Part shown: in pieces, positions 25,760 through 32,886 of the stretch | Position numbering within the stretch: the first letter of the stretch is position 1 | How the letters are laid out: every line of letters starts with the position of its first letter | DNA from: Streptomyces reniochalinae | GTDB lineage: Bacteria; Actinomycetota; Actinomycetes; Streptomycetales; Streptomycetaceae | Direction: 5' to 3' | Length of the DNA stretch: 64,000 nucleotides | Assembly (NCBI RefSeq): GCF_003323735.1 | Contig: NZ_QOIM01000040.1 | Span: 372,001-436,000, forward strand | The notes under the pieces: generated by a model | The model's database searches: none | The model's input: the letters and a program-made list of their open reading frames with translations, nothing else | What the model was told of the DNA's origin: nothing | Made by a program: the position numbers and the translations under genes

Positions 25760-26116
25760 TCACTGCGGGGCGTCCTTCCTGTCCATGTACTCGAAGACGC
25801 TGCCGTCCGGGTGGCGGGCCACCAGGCTGCGGCCGATGGGTGTGGACTTGGGGCCGGCGATGATCTGGGCTCCCACGGTGTGCAGGTCGGCCAGCGCGTC
25901 GTCGACGTCCTTCACGGCGAGCGTGGCCTTGATCTTGCTGAGCACCTCCAGGTGCCCTTCGGGGCCGCTCATCAGGAAGAACGGGCCCACGGCGGCGACC
26001 TCCACCGAGCCGTTCTCGAAGCGCGCCGCCTCGGCACCCGCCAGCCGCTCGTACACCGGTACCGCGGCGTCCAGATCGTCGACGCAGATACGCAGCGAGG
26101 TCCCCAGAATATCCAT
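25760..26116 (-). CDS. VOC-superfamily (glyoxalase-like) protein
   Basis: 118 residues, one pair of beta-alpha-beta-beta-beta modules: LRICVDDLDAAVPVYERLAG and LAVKDVDDALADLHTVGAQI open the two halves, and RHPDGSVFEYMDR ends with the Glu expected as a metal ligand. VOC proteins act in glyoxalase, dioxygenase or antibiotic-binding roles; the specific role is unknown. It is convergent with the DUF5107 gene. Confidence 0.8.
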   Translation of the reverse strand: MDILGTSLRICVDDLDAAVPVYERLAGAEAARFENGSVEVAAVGPFFLMSGPEGHLEVLSKIKATLAVKDVDDALADLHTVGAQIIAGPKSTPIGRSLVARHPDGSVFEYMDRKDAPQ

Positions 26117-26193
26117 GGCCCTACCCTAGGACGGGCCGCAGGCTGTGCCGAACCCCGGCGAGGGGTGGGGAGTTGCCCGCAGGCGGTTCCGGT

Positions 26194-27003
26194 TCACACG
26201 TGGCAGAGGATTTCGCCGTGGACGACGGTGAACCAGCCGTCCTCTTCCGCGCCCCAGGCCCGCCACGCCTCGGCGGCGCGGTGCAGATCCCGGCGGGTGG
26301 CCAGGCCGGACTCGACCGCGACGGCCGCGTATCCGGAGTCCACCGTGCGGTCCGCCCACAGCCCGCTCCACCAGGCGCGTTCCTCCGGTGAGACGAAGCA
26401 CCAGGTGCCGGTGGTGATCTCGACGTCGGTGAAGCCGGCCTGGCGTGCCCACGCGTGCAGCCGGCGTCCGGCGTCGGGTTCGCCGCCGTTGGCCCGGGCG
26501 ACGTTCCGGTAGAGGTCCAGCCACTCGTCCATGCCGGGCACCTGCGGGTACCAGAACATTCCGCCGTAGTCGGCGTCGCGGGCGGCGACCACTCCGCCGG
26601 GCGCGCACACCCGGCGCATCTCGCGCAGCGCGGTGACGGGGTCGCCGACGTGCTGGAGGGTCTGGTGCGCGTGGACCACGTCGAAGCTGTCGTCGGGGAA
26701 GTGGAGGGCGTGGACGTCACCGGTCGTGAACCGCGTGTTGGCCACCCCGCGTTCCGCCGCCGTTCGACGCGCCTGGGCCAGTACGCCCTCGGCCGCGTCG
26801 AGTCCGGTGACCGTGCCCTGTGGCACCAGGGCGGCGAAGTCGGCCGTGATGGTGCCGGGCCCGCAGCCGATGTCCAGGACGCGGTGGTCCGGGCGCAGCG
26901 CGCCGAGCAGGTAGGCGGCGGAGTTGTCGGCGGTGCGCCAGCGGTGGGAGCGCAGGACGGACTCGTGGTGGCCGTGGGTGTACACGGCGGTCTCGTGTGC
27001 CAT
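26194..27003 (-). CDS. SAM-dependent class I methyltransferase
   Basis: 269 residues. Motif I is RVLDIGCGPGTITADFA, then GLDAAEGVL (acidic residue binding the SAM ribose), TTGDVHALHFPDDSFDVVHA and the post-motif MRRVCAPGGVVAARD, all typical of the UbiE/Methyltransf_11 group. The N-terminal HGHHESVLRSHRWRTADNSA is a common feature of a subgroup whose substrate is unknown. The ATG start is followed by a normal N-terminus; 77 bp separate its stop from the VOC start on the same strand. Confidence 0.85.
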   Translation of the reverse strand: MAHETAVYTHGHHESVLRSHRWRTADNSAAYLLGALRPDHRVLDIGCGPGTITADFAALVPQGTVTGLDAAEGVLAQARRTAAERGVANTRFTTGDVHALHFPDDSFDVVHAHQTLQHVGDPVTALREMRRVCAPGGVVAARDADYGGMFWYPQVPGMDEWLDLYRNVARANGGEPDAGRRLHAWARQAGFTDVEITTGTWCFVSPEERAWWSGLWADRTVDSGYAAVAVESGLATRRDLHRAAEAWRAWGAEEDGWFTVVHGEILCHV

Positions 27004-27271
27004 GCGGGCACCCTAACGAGTCGTCTTGCCATGTGAGCAACTATCGCCCACATAGTGGACATGTAGGAGGGGCTGCCACGCGCCCCGGCGAACGGCCCGG
27101 CACCCGGCTGGTTTGCCGCCCGCTTCGCCGGGCACCCGGCCGCCCGTGCTTCGGAAAGAAGGCACACCCGCGGGTAAGACGCGCGCGCCCCAGGGCCGTT
27201 CGCCCGCCCCGCCGGTGCCCTCGCTCCCGCGGTGTCTGTCCGACGACGTGACCGGTAGGGGAGCACAGCCG

Positions 27272-28423
27272 ATGACCCTTCGTACGCAGCGCTCGAGGCA
27301 CCCGCACGACGACGCGCCCGACACCTCGGCCGAGTTCCGACGCATCGCCGCACTGCCTGACGGGCCCGAGAAGGAAGAGCTGCGCCGGCGTGTGGTGCGG
27401 GCCTGGATGCCGATGGCCGAACGGCTGGCCCGGCACTTCCGCAACCGGGGTGAGGCGCTGGAAGACCTCCAGCAGGTCGCCGCGCTCGGACTGGTCAAGG
27501 CCGTCGCCCGGTACGACGTCTCGCGCGGCTGCGCGTTCGAGAGCTTCGCCGTGCCGACCATCGTCGGCGAGGTCAAGCGGCACTTCCGCGACCACCTGTG
27601 GGGGCTGCACGTGCCCCGGCGCGTGCAGGAGCTGCGCAACCGGGTCCGCACCAGCCGGCGTGAGCTCAGCCACTCGCTCGACGGCCGCACCCCTTCCGTA
27701 CGGCGGATCGCCGAACACGCCGGACTGCGCGAGGAGGACGTGCTGCTCGGCATGGAGGCGATGGAGAGCTACAGCACGCTGTCACTGGACGCGCAACTTC
27801 CCGGCGCGGACGACGGGTACTCCCTCGTCGACACCCTCGGCAGCTGCGAACCCGGCTTCGACCAGGTCGTCTACCGCGAGGCGGTCAAACCGCGGCTGCG
27901 ACGGCTGCCGGAGCGCGAGCGGCGCATCCTCTACCTGCGCTTCTTCTGCGACATGACGCAGAGCCGGATCGCCGAACAGCTCGGTATCTCGCAGATGCAC
28001 GTCTCCCGCCTGATCAGCAGCACGTGCAGCCGCATCCACCACGAGGTGGAGGCCGACCGGCGCCTCGGACGCGGGGTGTCGGGCGCGGCGGCGCCCGACA
28101 CCCGGGGGCGGGAAGTCCCCGAGACCCACGACGTCCGGGAGGCCCAGGGGATCGAGGAGGCCGAGGAGTCCGCCACCTCGGAGTCGGAGGTGCGGGTGAC
28201 GGGGCGGGCCCCGGGGGCCGAGCCTGTGCGCTGCGGCGCCCGCGAGGGCGATGGGCGGCGTACGGCCCCGCGCGGGTACGACGCCGGTCGCCGTACGAAC
28301 ACCGACGCCAACACCAACACCAACACCAACACCGACGGCAGGCGGAAGCATCGGCAGGGCTCCGGGGCGGGCGGGCACGCCCGACGCCCGCACGCCCCCG
28401 TACCGGCCACGGCCCGCGGCTGA
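27272..28423 (+). CDS. SigF/SigB-family RNA polymerase sigma factor with long C-terminal tail
   Basis: 383 residues. Region 2 (LARHFRNRGEALEDLQQVAA, GLVKAVARYDVSRGCAFESF, AVPTIVGEVKRHFRDHLWGL), region 3 (VPRRVQELRNRV) and region 4 (LPERERRILYLRFFCDMTQS, RIAEQLGISQMHVSRLI) are complete. About 118 residues after region 4 are low-complexity and probably disordered, with an Asn-Thr repeat. No anti-sigma or anti-anti-sigma gene is adjacent, so its control lies elsewhere. The ATG has AGGGGAG upstream. Streptomyces carries many paralogues of this group for stress and development; which one this is cannot be told. Confidence 0.9.
   Translation: MTLRTQRSRHPHDDAPDTSAEFRRIAALPDGPEKEELRRRVVRAWMPMAERLARHFRNRGEALEDLQQVAALGLVKAVARYDVSRGCAFESFAVPTIVGEVKRHFRDHLWGLHVPRRVQELRNRVRTSRRELSHSLDGRTPSVRRIAEHAGLREEDVLLGMEAMESYSTLSLDAQLPGADDGYSLVDTLGSCEPGFDQVVYREAVKPRLRRLPERERRILYLRFFCDMTQSRIAEQLGISQMHVSRLISSTCSRIHHEVEADRRLGRGVSGAAAPDTRGREVPETHDVREAQGIEEAEESATSESEVRVTGRAPGAEPVRCGAREGDGRRTAPRGYDAGRRTNTDANTNTNTNTDGRRKHRQGSGAGGHARRPHAPVPATARG
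28309..28333 (+). repeat. CAACAC hexanucleotide microsatellite inside the sigma-factor gene
   Basis: About four head-to-tail CAACAC units encode the Asn-Thr run of the sigma-factor tail. Copy-number change in steps of six would keep the frame and only lengthen or shorten the tail. Confidence 0.7.
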
Positions 28424-28566
28424 CAGCCCTGTCCCGGAAGGGACGTGCGGCCCTCTGCCGAGGGGCCGTGCTCCGGCACGGTGCTTCGTGTCGGCGATGC
28501 CGGTGTCACCGCCGTCTGCGAAGGTGTACACAAGAGGGTTGTCTGATCTACGGGTAGGCGGCACAT

Positions 28567-29832
28567 ATGCGGCGCACCGGCCAGGGGAGCGGAGGGGGCG
28601 CGGGCCCGCGTCCCCTCACCGGCCCGGCCGCCGTGCGGGGATCCGCGAGCGGGTACTGGCGGCGGCGCGGCCTGCCGACCGAACCCGCGCAGGTGGCCGT
28701 GGCCCCCGCGGCGCCGCTGCTGCTGCTCGCCGTCCTGGCCGCCGCGGGCAGACGGGAGCGGCAAGGTGCGGCGGGCGTGCTCCTGCCGCACCCGTGCGCG
28801 TCCTGGTACGCGCCGCAGGCGCACCTGCTGGGGCAGCCCGTGCGCACGGTGCCGGTGCCCGCCGAGTGCGGCGGTGTGCCAGACCCCTTCGCGCTGCTGG
28901 AGACGGTGCGCAGGGCGCGCGCTGACGGGGAGGCGCCGCACGCGCTGGTGCTCTCCGTCGCCGACGACGTCACGGGCACGGCCGCGCCACCCGAACTGCT
29001 GCATGAGGTGTGCGAGGCGGCCGTCGCCGAAAACCTGCTGCTCGTCAGCGACGAGACGTGGCGCGACACCTCGCACGCCCCGGACGACACCGTCGTGGTC
29101 AGTCCGGCCCAGATGCTCGCGGAGGCGGGCCGTCCCGAGCAGGTGGTGGTGCTCACCGACCTCGGCGCCGCGCTGCCGCAGCCCGGCCTGTGCGCGGGCG
29201 TCGCCCGGTTCTCCGCCACGCGCGGCGGCGCGCTGCTCGGCGAACAGGTGCACGAGGTGCTGGGCCTGCTCGGCTCGGGGCTGTCGGAACGGTCGGCCGA
29301 GGCGGCCGAGGCGGCGCTGTCCGAACCGGCCCAGATGTGCTCCCGACGGGACGCCGACGCGCGTCGGAACGGCCGGCTGGCCGGGATGCTCCACGGGGCG
29401 GTCACCGAAGCCGGAGCGACCTGCCGCCCGCCCCGCGTGGGCCGGCACGTCTATGCCGACCTGGACCAGCTCAGGGCACGGCTCGCCGCGCGCGGCATCA
29501 CCGACGCGCCGCGCCTGGAGGCGGAGCTGGTGCGCCGTCTGGGGCCGTACGCGGAGGGCGGGCACCGCTTCGGCGACGATCCGCGCGAGCTGCGGGTGCG
29601 GCTGTCGACGGAGGCGCTCGGCGGCGCACCGCCCGGCCCTTCCGCCGCCGTCGCCCCCGGCGTGCCGACCGTCTCCTCCACCGCGGCGGGGCCTGCCGAC
29701 GCCGGGCCGGTTCCCGGGGCACGGCAGCGCGGTCCCACCGGGCCGGCGCAGGGGGAATTGCCGGGCGAGGCCGAGGCGTTGGCACAGGTGCAGTCGGTGC
29801 TGGCCGACCTCACGGATGGGAGCCCTCACTAG
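28567..29832 (+). CDS. PLP-dependent aminotransferase-fold protein lacking the catalytic lysine
   Basis: 421 residues resembling class I/II aminotransferases: PHALVLSVADDVTGTAAPPE aligns with the NPTG region, LLLVSDETWRD with the VSDEVY strand, and ELRVRLST with the carboxylate-binding Arg. Where the Schiff-base Lys should be (S-x-S-K), the sequence reads LTDLGAALPQPGLCAGV, with no Lys. It is therefore unlikely to be a normal PLP enzyme. The C-terminal ~80 residues are Pro/Gly/Ala-rich. The stop (TAG 29830-29832) directly abuts the ATG of the MBL-fold gene, so the two are co-translated. Confidence 0.65.
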   Translation: MRRTGQGSGGGAGPRPLTGPAAVRGSASGYWRRRGLPTEPAQVAVAPAAPLLLLAVLAAAGRRERQGAAGVLLPHPCASWYAPQAHLLGQPVRTVPVPAECGGVPDPFALLETVRRARADGEAPHALVLSVADDVTGTAAPPELLHEVCEAAVAENLLLVSDETWRDTSHAPDDTVVVSPAQMLAEAGRPEQVVVLTDLGAALPQPGLCAGVARFSATRGGALLGEQVHEVLGLLGSGLSERSAEAAEAALSEPAQMCSRRDADARRNGRLAGMLHGAVTEAGATCRPPRVGRHVYADLDQLRARLAARGITDAPRLEAELVRRLGPYAEGGHRFGDDPRELRVRLSTEALGGAPPGPSAAVAPGVPTVSSTAAGPADAGPVPGARQRGPTGPAQGELPGEAEALAQVQSVLADLTDGSPH

Positions 29833-31146
29833 ATGACCGATCGGACCGGGCAGCGTTCCGAGCGCTCTTCCGCCGCCTCCCCGTCGGGCGAGAACCCGGC
29901 ACGGGAAGGGGCCGCCCCCTCCGGCACCCCGTCGGCCGATCCGCTGCCGGACAGCCTGTCGCCTGCGGGCGCGTTGCCGGACAGCCCGTCACCGGATGGC
30001 GAACTGCCGGTCAGCCCGTCTGCGGACAGTTCCCCGCCGGGTGGTGAGCCGCCCGCTGAACCGTCGGAAAGACCCGCGTCGGCCTGTGGCGCCGCCCGCC
30101 ACGGGCCGACCGACGTGCTTTTGCGGCCGCCGCCGCCCGCCGTGTCCCCGCCGCGCCCCGTGGGGGCGCTGCGGATGTGGCCGCGCTCCTTCGCCGACCG
30201 GCTGACCTCGCCGCTGCCCGGCGTCCGCGCGCTGGCACGGCTGGCCCGGGAGGGCGCGATGCGGCCGGTCTCCTCCGCGCTGGCCGAGGAGATCCCCAAG
30301 CTGCCCTTCGCGCCGGGCCCGATGCCGGACGTGGGGCCCGACACCGTCGCCGTCACCTGGGCGGGGCACGCCAGCTGGGTGGTGCGCATCGGTGGTCTGA
30401 CGGTGCTGACCGACCCGGTCTGGTCGCGGAAGATCCTGGGTACGCCCGCCCGGGTCACCCCGGTGGGCGTGGCCTGGCAGGACCTGCCGACGGTGGACGC
30501 GGTCGTCATCTCGCACAACCACTACGACCACCTCGACGCGCCCACGCTGCGCAGGCTGCCGCGCGACACGCCTCTCTTCGTCCCCGCGGGGCTGGGCGGC
30601 TGGTGCCGCAAGCGCGGCTTCACCACCGTCACCGAGCTCGACTGGTGGGAGGGCGCCGAGCTGCCGTCCCCCGCGGGGCAGGCGGGCGGCGGCAGGGTCC
30701 GCTTCGACTTCGTGCCCGCGCACCACTGGTCCAAGCGCTCCCTGACCGACACCTGCCGCTCGCTGTGGGGCGGCTGGGTGCTGACCGACCGGCACAAGCA
30801 GCGGGTGTACTTCGCGGGTGACACCGGGTACGGGCACTGGTTCGGTGAGATCGGCCGCCGCTACCCGGGTATCGACCTGGCGCTGCTGCCGATCGGCGCC
30901 TACGACCCGCGCTGGATGCTGCGTCCGGTGCACACGGACCCGGAGGAGGCGGTGCGCGCCTGCCAGGATCTGGGGGCGCGCCGGATGGCGCCGATGCACT
31001 GGTCGACGTTCCTGCTCTCTCAGGAGCCCCCGCTGGAGCCGCTCACCCGGGTACGGGCGGCCTGGCGCAAGGCGGAACTGCCGCGCGAGGACCTGTGGGA
31101 CCTGCCGGTGGGCGCCTCCCGCGTCCTGGAGCCCGCGCACCCCTGA
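29833..31146 (+). CDS. MBL-fold metallohydrolase (NAPE-PLD/UlaG-like)
   Basis: 437 residues. Zinc motif ISHNHYDHLD (HxHxDH), preceded by VTWAGHASWVVRIGGLTVLT and followed by RVYFAGDTGYG and MHWSTFLLS, as in the N-acyl-phosphatidylethanolamine phospholipase D-like group. The first ~110 residues are a Pro/Ser-rich extension containing three tandem 10-residue repeats; residues ~110-165 (MWPRSFADRLTSPLPGVR) look structured. No signal peptide is evident. It is coupled to the lysine-less PLP protein. The substrate is unknown; lipid phosphodiester cleavage is only a family-level guess. Confidence 0.85.
   Translation: MTDRTGQRSERSSAASPSGENPAREGAAPSGTPSADPLPDSLSPAGALPDSPSPDGELPVSPSADSSPPGGEPPAEPSERPASACGAARHGPTDVLLRPPPPAVSPPRPVGALRMWPRSFADRLTSPLPGVRALARLAREGAMRPVSSALAEEIPKLPFAPGPMPDVGPDTVAVTWAGHASWVVRIGGLTVLTDPVWSRKILGTPARVTPVGVAWQDLPTVDAVVISHNHYDHLDAPTLRRLPRDTPLFVPAGLGGWCRKRGFTTVTELDWWEGAELPSPAGQAGGGRVRFDFVPAHHWSKRSLTDTCRSLWGGWVLTDRHKQRVYFAGDTGYGHWFGEIGRRYPGIDLALLPIGAYDPRWMLRPVHTDPEEAVRACQDLGARRMAPMHWSTFLLSQEPPLEPLTRVRAAWRKAELPREDLWDLPVGASRVLEPAHP
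29944..30033 (+). repeat. Three tandem 30-bp units encoding a Leu-Pro-x-Ser decapeptide repeat
   Basis: Units 29944-29973, 29974-30003 and 30004-30033 encode LPDSLSPAGA, LPDSPSPDGE and LPVSPSADSS in the N-terminal extension of the MBL-fold protein. Units share most first- and second-codon bases, indicating recent tandem duplication in frame. Confidence 0.65.
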
Positions 31147-31165
31147 CCCCGGGCCCGGCGGCGCG

Positions 31166-31900
31166 TCACTGCTCCGATGCGCGCGGCCGCCGCACCCGGC
31201 GCCACAGTGAGGGGGCGACGCTGACGAGCAGTGTCAAGGCGACGGCGGCCGCCACGCCTTCCCAGGGGCGGGGGAAGAGCGAGCCGCCCGCCACTCCGAT
31301 GAGCTGGTAGACCGCCGACCAGGCCAGACAGGCCAGTACGTCGCCGCGAGCGAACTCCCGCATGCGCATGCGCGCCAGCAGGCAGGCGAGCATCACGGGG
31401 ATGCGTCCGGCGGGCACCAGCCGGGAGACGACGAGCACGGCGACTCCGTGTTCGCGCAGTTTCCGGTCCGCCTGGGCCAGCCGTTCCGGTGCGGCCCGCT
31501 CGCGCAGTGCCGAAAGCCAGCGGGAGCCGTTCTTGGAGCCGACGCCCCGTTTGCCCAGCCAGTAGAGGCCGAGATCGCCCAGGAAGGCGGCGAGCGAGGA
31601 GATGCCGAAGACGGTCAGCAGCGCGAACACCGGCAGGCTCTGGTGGAGCGCCACCACCGCCGCTCCGCTGACCAGCGCGCCGGTCGGTACGACGGGCACC
31701 AGCGAGCCGAGGACGATCAGCAGGAACAGCGAGGGGTAGCCCAGGGCCTGCTGGGTGGCCTCCGGGGGCCTGACCACCGCGTCGGAGAGGGTCTCGGCGA
31801 CCGTCGCCAGCCCGCCCAGACCCGAGCCGAGGTCCGTCGTCACGCGCGGACTCAGGTCTGTCAGTCCCGCGCTCAGTCCTTCGGTGAGCGCACCGTTCAC
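31166..31900 (-). CDS. DedA family membrane protein
   Basis: 244 residues with about five hydrophobic segments. LGDLGLYWLGKRGV, VSRLVPAGRIPVMLACLLAR and WSAVYQLIGVAGGSLFP correspond to the DedA/SNARE-associated core with its conserved Gly and Arg residues. DedA proteins flip phospholipids or undecaprenyl phosphate across the membrane. The GTG start overlaps the stop of the upstream MBL-fold gene (GTGA), so translation is coupled. Confidence 0.85.
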   Translation of the reverse strand: MNGALTEGLSAGLTDLSPRVTTDLGSGLGGLATVAETLSDAVVRPPEATQQALGYPSLFLLIVLGSLVPVVPTGALVSGAAVVALHQSLPVFALLTVFGISSLAAFLGDLGLYWLGKRGVGSKNGSRWLSALRERAAPERLAQADRKLREHGVAVLVVSRLVPAGRIPVMLACLLARMRMREFARGDVLACLAWSAVYQLIGVAGGSLFPRPWEGVAAAVALTLLVSVAPSLWRRVRRPRASEQ

Positions 31901-32673
31901 CTGTCCGCCTCCAGCCGCACGCACTCGCCGTGTCCCAGCAGGTGCACCGTGACGTCGGGCGCGGGGTGGGTGGCCAGCCGTTTGAACTCGAGGCCGGGGG
32001 AGTGGAACTCGTGCGGCCTGACCGCGTCCATGCCGACCGGCCAGTAGGTGCCGAAGTGCACCGGTACCGCGCTGCGCGGCCGCAGCCGCGCCAGGGCCTC
32101 GGCCGCCCGGCCCGCGTCCAGATGGTCCGCGCCCAGGAACGGGCCCCAGCCGCCGACGGGCAGCAGCGCCGTGTCGACCGGGCCGACGGCCTGCGCCATG
32201 CCCTCGAACAGCCCGGTGTCCCCGGCGAAGTAGGTGCGCTCCTCGCCCTCGATGACGTACCCCAGCGCGGGGACGGCGTGCCGTCCCACCGGCAGCCGGC
32301 GGCCGTCGTGCGAGGCGGGTACGGCTCGTACGGTCACGGGTCCCGCCTCCACCGTCTGGCCCGGCGCCACCTCGGTCAGCTCCAGCCGCCGCGCCACCCG
32401 CCGCAGCCCCGGCACGGCGCGCCTCGCGCCGAGCGGCAGCACGACGCGGGTGCCCTCGGCCAGCCTGGCGAGCGATCCGAGGTGCAGGTGGTCGGCGTGC
32501 AGGTGCGAGATGAGCACCAGGTCGGCATGCGCGGCCTGAGGCGGTGGCAGCGCGCCCCGCCTGCGGCGCAGATGAGCGAGGCGGTGCACCAGCAGGGGAT
32601 CGGTGAGCACCGTGATGCCCGAGTCCCGCACGGTGGCCGTGGCGTGTCCCCACCAGGTGACTTCGACCGGCAC
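31897..32673 (-). CDS. MBL-fold hydrolase (UlaG-like)
   Basis: 258 residues. VTWWGHATATVRDSGITVLT, the zinc motif ISHLHADHLH, GEERTYFAGDTGLFEG and PVHFGTYWP are typical of the UlaG/L-ascorbate-lactonase-like or NAPE-PLD-like MBL group. The GTG start has GGAGGAG 5 nt upstream. It is the first gene of a two-gene unit with DedA and is a distant relative of the MBL-fold protein at 29833-31146. Its substrate is not predictable. Confidence 0.85.
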   Translation of the reverse strand: MPVEVTWWGHATATVRDSGITVLTDPLLVHRLAHLRRRRGALPPPQAAHADLVLISHLHADHLHLGSLARLAEGTRVVLPLGARRAVPGLRRVARRLELTEVAPGQTVEAGPVTVRAVPASHDGRRLPVGRHAVPALGYVIEGEERTYFAGDTGLFEGMAQAVGPVDTALLPVGGWGPFLGADHLDAGRAAEALARLRPRSAVPVHFGTYWPVGMDAVRPHEFHSPGLEFKRLATHPAPDVTVHLLGHGECVRLEADR

Positions 32674-32886
32674 GTGCGCTCCTCCTCCCGCTCGCTGCTC
32701 CGTCCTGCTCACGGTCCCCGTCGCCGGGTGTCCGATGGATACGAGCCTAAGCGTGCGACGGTGCGGACCGGGCGCCGCCTCCGCTTCGAAGGGCGATCCG
32801 GGCGTCGTACCGGACTGTGCAAAAGTGGAGGATGTCCCAACAGGGGAGGATGTCCCCTCGGACGGGTGGGAGGTGACCTGACGGAC

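Noticed and set aside
28309..28338. CRISPR-like short repeats
   Set aside because: The units are 6-bp coding repeats without spacers; no repeat-spacer array occurs anywhere in the window.
28500..28566. SigB/SigF-type promoter (GGGTA at 28552-28556) before the PLP-fold gene
   Set aside because: GTTGT lies too close to GGGTAG (about 10 bp instead of 14-16), so the match to the GNNTN-GGGTAY pattern fails.
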